Positions 55,329 to 64,000 of a DNA stretch of 64,000 nt are shown in pieces. Location: the NCBI RefSeq assembly GCF_008801475.1, contig NZ_VZPP01000002.1, positions 434,001-498,000 of the forward strand. Direction: 5' to 3'. Each line of letters begins with the position of its first letter. Position 1 is the first letter of the stretch. Position numbers and translations under genes: made by a program. The DNA is from Pseudomonas moorei (lineage in GTDB: Bacteria > Pseudomonadota > Gammaproteobacteria > Pseudomonadales > Pseudomonadaceae). A model generated the notes under the pieces. It made no database searches. It was not told the origin of the DNA and worked only from the letters and a program-made list of their open reading frames with translations.

Positions 55329-56261
55329 CTAACTAACAAGGCTCGCACGTTTCTCTGTCATACTTTCGAACTGTAGCGACTTTTTTTCCAAGATATATTT
55401 GAAGGAGCGGATAAACTCTTCAAAGTCTGCGAACAACAAAAATATAAGTGTAGCGACAATGTAACAACACACCCTAAGATGTTCCGGCCCAAAGCTTAGA
55501 TATGTTTTGATTTCATAGTGCAAATCAGATTTTGTCCAAGGAAACAAAACACGATCAAAACGAGAGTCAGTCACTTCATTCCACAGTTCTTTATATCGCT
55601 CATTACAATTTAGAGCGATTAAAAAAGATTCATAGGCGATTACGCAATCAAGTTTACGGTCAAAATTCAATATAGCTGCATTAAGTTTTGATCTTTTGAA
55701 CTCCAAACTGCATTCATTGATCTCTGTTTCCGACTCTAGGATATACCTGCCGCATTTACAACCACTCCACAATACATTGAGGCAGTGATTTTCTACGCGA
55801 AAAGCACGATCACAGAATTGGCACTTCTTGAGTAATTTTACGTTATGTGTAGCGCAGACATTAATTTCATTTTGATGACTTCGCCTCCAAAAAGAGAAAC
55901 CTACTCGTTCAATATCATCCTTTACACATTCGAGACATATAGCAACATTTTTACCCTTAGTAACATAACCAAAGTCACAGTTGCTCTTTTCTAGAAACCT
56001 GTGTCTCAAAAGCATAGATTCGACATCATCAACGATTAGACGATAACTAAAATAAACAGTGTGCTGCTGAACTAGCTTAATGAATCCGGCAAAGTGATGC
56101 CAGCTCATTAGATCTGCGACCAATATTAAGTCTTTGATCGACCATTCATCACCTTGCAATGACTTAAAAGGATCTTCGACTTCAAATTTATCTTTTAAAA
56201 ACAGCCTATTTCTTGAGATGTAAGAATCTAATGCCTCATCGGTTTGTATTTTTAAAAGCAT
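55329..56261 (-). CDS. Short second TniQ-family protein at the right end (element B)
   Basis: 310-residue protein; the start at 56261 (MLLKIQTDEALDSYISRN) aligns with the homologue in element A, an upstream ATG at 56270 is possible. Zinc clusters: CLECVKDD near 115 with CATHNV near 138, and CQFCDRAF near 150 with a GCKCG segment. Core VGFSFWRRSHQNE is shared with element A. The gene is AT-rich and sits 214 bp inside the right terminus, transcribed inward. Position, direction and zinc pattern are the same in both elements although everything between differs, so this second TniQ is a standard part of this transposon type. Confidence 0.75.
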   Translation of the reverse strand: MLLKIQTDEALDSYISRNRLFLKDKFEVEDPFKSLQGDEWSIKDLILVADLMSWHHFAGFIKLVQQHTVYFSYRLIVDDVESMLLRHRFLEKSNCDFGYVTKGKNVAICLECVKDDIERVGFSFWRRSHQNEINVCATHNVKLLKKCQFCDRAFRVENHCLNVLWSGCKCGRYILESETEINECSLEFKRSKLNAAILNFDRKLDCVIAYESFLIALNCNERYKELWNEVTDSRFDRVLFPWTKSDLHYEIKTYLSFGPEHLRVCCYIVATLIFLLFADFEEFIRSFKYILEKKSLQFESMTEKRASLVS

Positions 56262-56474
56262 ATTAATCACAATTAGCGAATTTGGCTGTCAGCGCTATAT
56301 TAATAGAAACGCGATATTCGCCTCGGTAAAACGAAAGAAAGGGAAGAGGGCCCCCTGCTTTAGGTTCTCAGCGACTCAAAGCATCGAGGGGGCAGTCCCG
56401 TCTCGAACTGAAACAGACCTTCTCAACGGCAGTTCTCGCAACGCAAGGAGACGAGCGGCACCTCCCTGCGTGTT

Positions 56475-56520
56475 GCGACAGTTTTTATTGTTCCGCGACA
56501 GTTTTTATTGTCTAAAACCA
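56475..56520 (-). repeat. Right end of element B: two TnsB-type sites
   Basis: GCGACAGTTTTTATTG occurs at 56475 and 56495, exactly 20 bp apart, then TCTAAAACCA at the terminus. Read inward from glmS it is GACAATAAAAACTGTCGC starting eight or nine bases in, the Tn7 layout. Confidence 0.88.
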
Positions 56521-56525
56521 AGGGT
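56521..56525. repeat. Target-site duplication, copy 3 (AGGGT)
   Basis: AGGGT follows the right terminus of element B and precedes the glmS 3' flank, 19 bp from the stop codon. Confidence 0.8.
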
Positions 56526-56580
56526 TCGATCAGCTGTGGATAACTTATTCCACAGTCACCGATTTCGCCAGGTTGCGTGG
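56526..56580 (-). other. attTn7 recognition region at the end of glmS
   Basis: Tn7 TnsD binds the last codons of glmS and inserts about 25 bp past the stop. Here the end of glmS ([10 protein letters not shown]) is intact and the insertion is 24 bp past the stop. Confidence 0.8.
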
Positions 56581-58377
56581 CTGGTCAACGTCGGTGCCTT
56601 TCAGCACAGCCACGTAGTACGACAGCAGCTGCAGCGGGATGGTGTAGAGGATCGGCGACAGGATGTCGTGGATGTGCGGCATATGCACAACGTGCGTGCC
56701 TTCACCATTGGTCATGCCAGCCTGCTCGTCGGCGAAGACAATCAGCTCGCCACCACGGGCGCGGACTTCCTGAAGGTTGGACTTCAGTTTTTCCAGCAGC
56801 TCATTGTTCGGCGCAACGGTTACGACTGGCATGTCGTTATCCACAAGCGCCAACGGACCGTGCTTCAGCTCGCCAGCCGGATAAGCCTCGGCGTGAATGT
56901 AGGAAATCTCCTTGAGCTTGAGCGCCCCTTCCATCGCAACCGGGAATTGCGCACCACGTCCGAGGAACAGGGTGTGATTTTTTTCGGCGAACAACTCAGC
57001 GATTTTCTCCACGGTGCTGTCCATGGCCAGCGCTTCACCGAGGCGGGTTGGCAAGCGACGCAACTCTTCGACCAGCGTTGCTTCAACGCTTTTGCTCAGC
57101 GTGCCGCGCACCTGCCCCAGAGACAGGGTCAACAACAGCAATCCAACCAATTGCGTGGTGAAAGCTTTGGTCGAGGCCACGCCGATTTCGCGACCGGCCT
57201 GGGTCAGCAAGGTCAGATCGGATTCTCGCACCAGCGAGCTGATGCCGACGTTACAGATTGCCAGGCTGGCGAGGAATCCCAATTCCTTGGCGTTGCGCAG
57301 CGCGGCCAGAGTGTCGGCGGTTTCGCCGGATTGGGAGATGGTCACGAACAGTGTGTCCGGCTGTACCACTACCTTGCGGTAGCGGAATTCACTGGCAACT
57401 TCGACCTGGCACGGAATGCCAGCCAGCTCTTCCAGCCAGTAACGAGCGACCATCCCTGCGTGATAGCTGGTGCCGCAGGCGACGATCTGTACGTTGCGTA
57501 CTTTGGCGAACAGCTCGGCCGCTTGTGGACCGAAGGCCTGCACCAGGACTTGAGTTTGGCTCAGGCGCCCTTCCAGGGTTCGCTGTACAACAGACGGTTG
57601 CTCATGGATTTCCTTGAGCATGAAATGACGGAACTCACCCTTATCGGCCGCTTCTGCGCCATCACGGTACTGGACGGCTTCGCGCTCGACCGCCTTGCCG
57701 TCAACGTCCCAGATATGCACGCTGTCGCGACGAATTTCGGCGATATCGCCTTCTTCCAGGTACATGAAGCGGTCGGTGACCTGGCGTAACGCCAACTGGT
57801 CGGACGCGAGGAAGTTTTCACCCAGCCCCAGACCGATCACCAATGGGCTGCCACTGCGGGCAGCGACCAGGCGATCTGGCTGCCGAGCACTGATCACTGC
57901 CAGGCCGTACGCACCGTGCAACTCTTTGACAGTTGCCTTGAGGGCTGCGGTCAGGTCTTCCAGGTCCTTGAGTTTGTGGTCCAGCAGGTGGGCGATGACC
58001 TCGGTGTCGGTGTCCGAAGTGAAGGTGTAACCCAAGGCTTTGAGCTGTTCACGCAGGGCTTCGTGGTTTTCGATGATGCCGTTGTGCACCACCGCCAGGT
58101 CGCCGGAAAAATGCGGGTGCGCATTACGCTCACACGGGGCGCCATGAGTCGCCCAACGTGTGTGGGCGATACCCAAACGACCAACCAGCGGCGCTTCGGC
58201 CAGGGCCAGATCCAGCTCACTGACTTTGCCCGGGCGACGCAGGCGTTCCAGTTTTGCGTCATTGGTGTAGACCGCCACACCGGCGCTGTCATACCCACGG
58301 TATTCCAGACGCTTCAGGCCTTCGACCAGGATGGCGGTGATGTTACGTTCTGCGACGGCGCCGACAATTCCACACAT
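56545..58377 (-). CDS. glmS: Glutamine-fructose-6-phosphate aminotransferase
   Basis: Makes glucosamine-6-phosphate from fructose-6-phosphate and glutamine, first step to UDP-GlcNAc for peptidoglycan and LPS. 610 residues. The N-terminal nucleophile Cys follows Met (MCGIVGAV), with the RGYDSAG and HTRWATHG motifs of the glutaminase domain; two SIS isomerase domains follow ([38 protein letters not shown]). It starts one base after the stop of the DeoR-type regulator gene, with AGGAGAA inside that gene. Its own terminator was separated from it by the Tn7-like insertions. Confidence 0.97.
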   Translation of the reverse strand: MCGIVGAVAERNITAILVEGLKRLEYRGYDSAGVAVYTNDAKLERLRRPGKVSELDLALAEAPLVGRLGIAHTRWATHGAPCERNAHPHFSGDLAVVHNGIIENHEALREQLKALGYTFTSDTDTEVIAHLLDHKLKDLEDLTAALKATVKELHGAYGLAVISARQPDRLVAARSGSPLVIGLGLGENFLASDQLALRQVTDRFMYLEEGDIAEIRRDSVHIWDVDGKAVEREAVQYRDGAEAADKGEFRHFMLKEIHEQPSVVQRTLEGRLSQTQVLVQAFGPQAAELFAKVRNVQIVACGTSYHAGMVARYWLEELAGIPCQVEVASEFRYRKVVVQPDTLFVTISQSGETADTLAALRNAKELGFLASLAICNVGISSLVRESDLTLLTQAGREIGVASTKAFTTQLVGLLLLTLSLGQVRGTLSKSVEATLVEELRRLPTRLGEALAMDSTVEKIAELFAEKNHTLFLGRGAQFPVAMEGALKLKEISYIHAEAYPAGELKHGPLALVDNDMPVVTVAPNNELLEKLKSNLQEVRARGGELIVFADEQAGMTNGEGTHVVHMPHIHDILSPILYTIPLQLLSYYVAVLKGTDVDQPRNLAKSVTVE

Positions 58378-58378
58378 G

Positions 58379-59155
58379 CTATTTCTCCTGACTGACAGTC
58401 GCGCAGATCACTGTGATTCCACGCGCCTGTATCTGATTTCGTGCCTCAAGTGGCAGGCGATCATCGGTAATGAGGGTATGGACGCTGCTCCAGGGCAGTT
58501 CCAGGTTTGGGATCTTGCGGCCAATCTTATCGGCCTCCACCATAACGACCACTTCGCGGGCCACTTCAGCCATGACCCGGCTCAGCCCAAGCAATTCATT
58601 GAAGGTGGTTGTACCGCGGACCAGATCGATGCCATCGGCACCAATAAACAGCTGATCAAAGTCGTAAGAGCGTAGTACCTGCTCGGCCACCTGACCCTGA
58701 AAGGATTCGGAGTGCGGATCCCAGGTGCCGCCGGTCATCAACAGCACCGGCTCATGCTCAAGTTCGCTCAAGGCGTTGGCGACATGCAGGGAGTTGGTCA
58801 TCACCACCAGGCCCGGCTGCAGTCCGAGTTCCGGGATCATTGCCGCGGTGGTGCTGCCGCTGTCGATTATGATTCGCGCATGTTCGCGAATACGCGCCAC
58901 TGCAGCACGGGCAATGGCTTGCTTGTACTTGGAGACCGGCTGACCGAGGTCTGCAACCAGCTCCTGGGGCATGGTGATGGCGCCACCATAACGACGAAGC
59001 AGCAGGCCGTTACTTTCAAGGGCTGCCAGATCCTTGCGAATCGTAACTTCAGAGGTTTCGAAGCGCTTGGCCAACTCATCCACACTGACTTCACCCTGCT
59101 CATTGAGCAAGGCAAGAATGTTGTGGCGGCGTTGAGGTGTGTTGCGTTTCGACAT
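58379..59155 (-). CDS. DeoR family transcriptional regulator upstream of glmS
   Basis: 258-residue sugar-phosphate-responsive regulator. HTH at residues 6-55 ([37 protein letters not shown]) and a DeoR sensor domain with [15 protein letters not shown] near 95 and [10 protein letters not shown] near 170. It directly precedes glmS with a one-base gap, so both form one transcript. Such genes are found between glmU and glmS in pseudomonads and probably sense an amino-sugar phosphate. Confidence 0.9.
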   Translation of the reverse strand: MSKRNTPQRRHNILALLNEQGEVSVDELAKRFETSEVTIRKDLAALESNGLLLRRYGGAITMPQELVADLGQPVSKYKQAIARAAVARIREHARIIIDSGSTTAAMIPELGLQPGLVVMTNSLHVANALSELEHEPVLLMTGGTWDPHSESFQGQVAEQVLRSYDFDQLFIGADGIDLVRGTTTFNELLGLSRVMAEVAREVVVMVEADKIGRKIPNLELPWSSVHTLITDDRLPLEARNQIQARGITVICATVSQEK

Positions 59156-59350
59156 GACTTGGTAAGTTTCGTTTCGAAAGATAACGAAACCAATAAAAAC
59201 CCATTAACGAAACTTCGTCAAGCCTGGTGCGATAAAGAGGTGCTGTGGATAAAAACAGCGCGGCAAATCCCGCTCCGGTGGGAGCGAGACTTGCCCACAA
59301 CGCTACTGAGTGCCTGTGAATAACTTCAGGCGATCACCGATGTGGATAAC

Positions 59351-60718
59351 TCAGTTCTTCTTGATTTTCTCAGGCCGTTTCCAGCCATCGATATTCTTTT
59401 GGCGGGCACGACCCACAGCCAACTGCGCCTTATCCACATTCAGGGTAATGGTCGAACCAGCCGCAGTGGTTGCTCCGGAAGAGATATCCACAGGTGCCAC
59501 CAATGAATTGTTGGAGCCGATGAACACATCTTCACCCAATACCGTTTTCCATTTATTCACACCATCGTAATTGCAGGTGATAGTGCCGGCGCCAATGTTG
59601 GTACGAGCGCCCACTTCGGCGTCTCCCAGGTAAGTCAGATGACCAGCCTTGGCACCTTCGCCCAAGTGGGCATTTTTCAGCTCAACAAAGTTACCCACAT
59701 GCGCGCGAGCCTCCAGCACCGTACCTGGACGCAAACGTGCGAACGGCCCGGCATCGCTGCCTTCACCCAGAATGGCGCCTTCGATGTGGCTGTTGGCCTT
59801 GACCACCACGCCTTTGCGCAAGGTACTGTCCTTGATCACGCAGTTAGGACCGATCACAACGTCGTCTTCGATGACGACCTTGCCTTCAAGGATCACGTTG
59901 ATATCGATCAACACGTCTCGGCCAACCGTAACTTCACCACGGACATCGAAACGAGCCGGGTCACGCAGCGTAACGCCCTGCGCCATCAAACGGCGACCGG
60001 CACGCAATTGATAGTGACGCTCAAGTTCCGATAGCTGCTTGCGGTCGTTGGCGCCCTGCACTTCCATGGCGTCATGGGGTTGTTCGGTGGCCACCACCAA
60101 GCCGTCACTCACCGCCATGGCAATCACGTCAGTCAGGTAATACTCGCCTTGGGCGTTGTTGTTGGAGAGCCGGCTCATCCAGCCGCCAAGGCTTTGGAAT
60201 GGCAGGGCCAGAATACCGGTATTGCCTTCGGTGATTGCGCGCTCGGCTTCGCTGGCGTCTTTTTGCTCGACGATAGCGGTGACATTGCCCGCGGCGTCAC
60301 GCACGATGCGGCCATAACCGGTCGGATCGTCAAGATTAACGGTCAGCAAACCCAACTGCTGTGGCGCAACTTTCTTGAGCAGGCGTTGCAGGGTTTCCAC
60401 TTCAATCAGTGGCACGTCCCCATAAAGAATCAGCACCGTATCGGACTTGATGAAGGGTACGGCCTGGGCCACGGCATGTCCGGTGCCCAGTTGTTTGTCC
60501 TGAAGGACAAAATTCAGATCATCGGCCGCCAGACGCTCACGAACAGCATCGGCACCATGACCAATGACCACGTGAATGCGCTGTGGATCAAGTTGTCGGG
60601 CGCTGTGGATAACATGACCGAGCATCGAATTGCCAGCAATCGGGTGCAGGACTTTCGGCAAGGCCGAACGCATGCGCGTGCCTTGACCGGCAGCGAGAAT
60701 AACGATTTCAAGAGACAT
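59351..60718 (-). CDS. glmU: Bifunctional GlcNAc-1-P uridyltransferase / GlcN-1-P acetyltransferase
   Basis: 455-residue enzyme for the last two steps to UDP-GlcNAc. The N-terminal pyrophosphorylase domain starts [28 protein letters not shown] is near residue 103. The C-terminal left-handed beta-helix shows hexapeptide repeats from about 250 ([13 protein letters not shown]) and the acetyltransferase signature [10 protein letters not shown] near 385. It lies between the atp operon and the regulator-glmS pair. Confidence 0.97.
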   Translation of the reverse strand: MSLEIVILAAGQGTRMRSALPKVLHPIAGNSMLGHVIHSARQLDPQRIHVVIGHGADAVRERLAADDLNFVLQDKQLGTGHAVAQAVPFIKSDTVLILYGDVPLIEVETLQRLLKKVAPQQLGLLTVNLDDPTGYGRIVRDAAGNVTAIVEQKDASEAERAITEGNTGILALPFQSLGGWMSRLSNNNAQGEYYLTDVIAMAVSDGLVVATEQPHDAMEVQGANDRKQLSELERHYQLRAGRRLMAQGVTLRDPARFDVRGEVTVGRDVLIDINVILEGKVVIEDDVVIGPNCVIKDSTLRKGVVVKANSHIEGAILGEGSDAGPFARLRPGTVLEARAHVGNFVELKNAHLGEGAKAGHLTYLGDAEVGARTNIGAGTITCNYDGVNKWKTVLGEDVFIGSNNSLVAPVDISSGATTAAGSTITLNVDKAQLAVGRARQKNIDGWKRPEKIKKN

Positions 60719-60780
60719 GACTGGCTACTAATCCTGGGTGGTCAGCGGCTGCGACCATAGTGGTGGACATCAGAAAAGAA

Positions 60781-60808
60781 AAAAGGGTAGCCGAGGCTAC
60801 CCTTTTTA
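60781..60808. terminator. Terminator of the atp operon
   Basis: AAGGGTAG and CTACCCTT pair around six bases with A and T runs on both sides, 25 bp after the atpC stop. It can end transcription in either direction. Confidence 0.85.
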
Positions 60809-60832
60809 ATCAATCACACAACAAGCGCTGCC

Positions 60833-61258
60833 TTAGCGGCCGAACTTCTTGCGGATCTGCTGGACGGTGCGCAGCTGAGCTGTAGCCTCGGCCAGACGTA
60901 CGGAAGCAGAACCGTAATCGAATTCCGCGCCACGCTCATGCAATGCCTTCTCGGCAGCCTTAACGGCTTCCTTAGCGGAGGCTTCGTCCAGGTCGGCAGC
61001 ACGTTGCACAGTATCGGCAAGGACCTTGACCATGTTCGGCTGAACCTCGAGGAAACCACCGGAGATGTAATACACCTCCTCTTCCCCGCCCTGCTTGACC
61101 AGGCGGATCGGGCCTGGTTTCAGGTTAGTGATCAGCGGCGCGTGACCCAGAGCGATACCAAGATCACCCAGTGCACCGTGCGCAATCACCATCTCGACCA
61201 GACCGGAAAAAATTTCCCCTTCCGCGCTGACGATATCGCAATGGACTGTCATAGCCAT
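60833..61258 (-). CDS. atpC: F1 ATP synthase epsilon subunit
   Basis: 141-residue subunit of the F1 central stalk. N-terminal beta-sandwich ([50 protein letters not shown]) and C-terminal helical hairpin rich in Ala/Glu. Last gene of the atp operon, followed by a strong terminator. Confidence 0.96.
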   Translation of the reverse strand: MAMTVHCDIVSAEGEIFSGLVEMVIAHGALGDLGIALGHAPLITNLKPGPIRLVKQGGEEEVYYISGGFLEVQPNMVKVLADTVQRAADLDEASAKEAVKAAEKALHERGAEFDYGSASVRLAEATAQLRTVQQIRKKFGR

Positions 61259-61303
61259 CTGATTGCCTCAACCTAAATTAGCGCCCGTTGCCGGGCGCCG
61301 GGA

Positions 61304-62707
<1,404 letters not shown>

Positions 62708-63568
62708 TTAAACCGCGGCAGCGCCGCCGACGATTTCCGAGATCTCTTGGGTGATCGCAGCCTGACGCGCCTTGTTGTAGACCAGCTGCAATTCGCTGAT
62801 CAAATCACCGGCGTTGTCGGTAGCGTTCTTCATCGCGATCATCCGCGCAGCTTGTTCAGCTGCGTTGTTCTCGACCACCGCCTGGTACACCTGCGCCTCC
62901 ACGTAACGCACCATCAAGCCGTCAAGCAGCTCTTTGGCATCAGGTTCGTAGAGATAGTCCCAGTGGTGCTTGAGTGCTTGATCCGGGGTTGCCACCAGCG
63001 GAACCAACTGCTCCACGGTAGGGTGTTGTGTCATGGTGTTGATGAACTTGTTGGATACCACGGACAAACGGTCAATACGGCCGTCCAGATAAGCATCCAG
63101 CATCACCTTGACGCTGCCGATCAGATCATTGATCGACGGCTCTTCACCCAAGTGGCTGATAGCTGCAACGACGTTACCGCCGAAGTTGCGGAAGAAAGCC
63201 GCACCCTTGCTACCAATCACGCACAGATCGATCTCGACACCGTTTTCGCGGTTTACCGCCATGTCCTTGACCAAAGCCTTGAACAGGTTGGTGTTCAAGC
63301 CACCACACAGACCACGGTCACTGCTCACCACGACATAACCGACGCGCTTTACTTCACGGTCGATCATGAACGGGTGGCGATACTCCGGGTTAGCGTTGGC
63401 CAGATGACCAATAACCTGGCGGATGCGCTCCGCATAAGGACGGGTAGCAGCCATGCGCATTTGTGCCCTGCGCATTTTGCTGACCGCCACTTTTTCCATG
63501 GCGCTGGTAATTTTTTGCGTGCTTTTGATGCTCGCAATCTTACTGCGAATCTCTTTTGCGCCTGCCAT
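62708..63568 (-). CDS. atpG: F1 ATP synthase gamma subunit
   Basis: 286-residue rotor subunit. N-terminal [20 protein letters not shown] and C-terminal [18 protein letters not shown] coiled-coil helices, with the Rossmann-like middle ([19 protein letters not shown]). Confidence 0.98.
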   Translation of the reverse strand: MAGAKEIRSKIASIKSTQKITSAMEKVAVSKMRRAQMRMAATRPYAERIRQVIGHLANANPEYRHPFMIDREVKRVGYVVVSSDRGLCGGLNTNLFKALVKDMAVNRENGVEIDLCVIGSKGAAFFRNFGGNVVAAISHLGEEPSINDLIGSVKVMLDAYLDGRIDRLSVVSNKFINTMTQHPTVEQLVPLVATPDQALKHHWDYLYEPDAKELLDGLMVRYVEAQVYQAVVENNAAEQAARMIAMKNATDNAGDLISELQLVYNKARQAAITQEISEIVGGAAAV

Positions 63569-63618
63569 GTAACACCTATCAGGTTAGCAAGCGGGAGCCT
63601 TGCGGCTCCCGCTGCGGC

Positions 63619-64000
63619 TTACCAGGTTTGGGTGGCCTTGAACTTCTCGATACCGGCTTTCAGGCCGCTATCGATTTCGTCATTGAAGTCACCCTTCACG
63701 TTGATCTTCGCCATGAGGTCGGCGTGATCGCGGTTGAAGTAAGCAATCAGCGCTTGCTCGAAGCTGCCGACTTTGGTGATTTCTACGTCAGTCAGGAACC
63801 CACGCTCAGCGGCATACAGCGACAGCGACATGTCGGCGATCGACATTGGCGCGTATTGCTTCTGCTTCATCAGCTCGGTAACGCGCTGACCATGCTCAAG
63901 TTGCTTACGGGTCGCTTCGTCCAGGTCAGAAGCAAACTGGGCGAATGCCGCCAGTTCACGGTACTGAGCCAGAGCGGTACGGATACCACCGGACAGCTTC
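63619..64000 (-). CDS. atpA: F1 ATP synthase alpha subunit (3' part only)
   Basis: The last 126 residues of the alpha subunit; the frame stays open to the window edge. Visible segments: [37 protein letters not shown], and the end KFKATQTW. Confidence 0.97.
   Translation of the reverse strand, partial: KLSGGIRTALAQYRELAAFAQFASDLDEATRKQLEHGQRVTELMKQKQYAPMSIADMSLSLYAAERGFLTDVEITKVGSFEQALIAYFNRDHADLMAKINVKGDFNDEIDSGLKAGIEKFKATQTW

Larger units (their letters stand above)
26289..56520. mobile_element. Tn7-like element B, 30 kb, complete, in attTn7 next to glmS
   Basis: Complete Tn7-like transposon with tnsA-tnsB-tnsC, a TnsD-like tniQ and a short second tniQ. Its right end finishes 24 bp after the glmS stop codon, matching the Tn7 insertion point, and AGGGT flanks it on both sides. 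The end sequences (18-bp sites GAGAATTAAAACTGTCGC left, GACAATAAAAACTGTCGC right) resemble the Tn7 TnsB site in layout: eight bases from the terminus, then GACAATAAA. Transposition genes sit in the middle with cargo in two arms, rather than at the right end as in Tn7. No tnsE. Confidence 0.9.

Noticed and set aside
56470-57789. 439-codon open frame on the plus strand
   Set aside because: It lies antisense to glmS; GC-rich codon use opens the opposite frame, and the product has no family features.

Overview
The window looks like a chromosomal segment of a Pseudomonas of the fluorescens group. Evidence: the order atpA-atpG-atpD-atpC-glmU-deoR-type regulator-glmS (minus strand, 64000 to 56545), REP-type palindromes after lpd, pseudomonad-style SPFH/heavy-metal ATPase and cls/cfa genes, and high GC in the core. 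No rRNA, tRNA or CRISPR array was found.

Region 1-21534 is core or lineage-specific chromosome. It starts with the end of a zinc/manganese ABC substrate-binding protein, then a threonyl-tRNA synthetase paralogue that has lost its catalytic core, a DUF3617 protein, cardiolipin synthase, cyclopropane fatty acid synthase, and a four-gene overlapping operon (three SPFH/HflK-HflC-like proteins, one with a His-rich tail, plus a heavy-metal P-type ATPase) behind a Zur-like palindrome. Then come lpd, an Lrp regulator with a divergent LysE exporter, two envelope genes (DUF3142 lipoprotein and a repeat-rich protein), a PNPOx-FNR-ferredoxin fusion, a GST and a LysR regulator.

Region 21535-56525 is foreign: two Tn7-like transposons in tandem in the glmS attachment site. 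The 5-bp target AGGGT occurs three times (21535, 26284, 56521), at the outer left edge, at the A/B junction, and 20 bp after the glmS stop codon. Element A (about 21540-26283) is an old, gutted copy: left end, helicase scrap, a 151-bp MITE, the first third of tnsA, a TnsD-like tniQ, and a short second tniQ at the right end. Element B (about 26289-56520, 30 kb) has intact tnsA-tnsB-tnsC, a divergent TnsD-like tniQ, and again a short second tniQ at the right end. Both elements share end architecture: three spaced TnsB-like sites on the left and two sites exactly 20 bp apart on the right. No tnsE or cas genes were seen.

Element B carries cargo in two arms. The left arm (26.4-39.4 kb) is defence-like: an IS3 scrap, a DUF4238 protein, an unknown 100-aa/507-aa gene pair, a nonsense-broken Abi gene, a zinc-ribbon protein, a GNAT, an unrecognised HTH plus PD-(D/E)XK nuclease, an IS66 graveyard with a ParS/MbcA-type antitoxin scrap, and a Gabija-like pair (OLD nuclease and UvrD-type helicase). 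The right arm (46.5-55.3 kb) has a HD-GYP response regulator with a giant hybrid histidine kinase, an AT-rich GNAT that looks like an integron cassette with a partial attC, a frameshifted membrane protein and a DUF4365 scrap.

Region 56526-64000 is housekeeping: glmS and glmU supply UDP-GlcNAc, and atp genes encode F1 ATP synthase subunits. The glmS transcription terminator now lies 35 kb away at 21501-21532, on the far side of the transposons.
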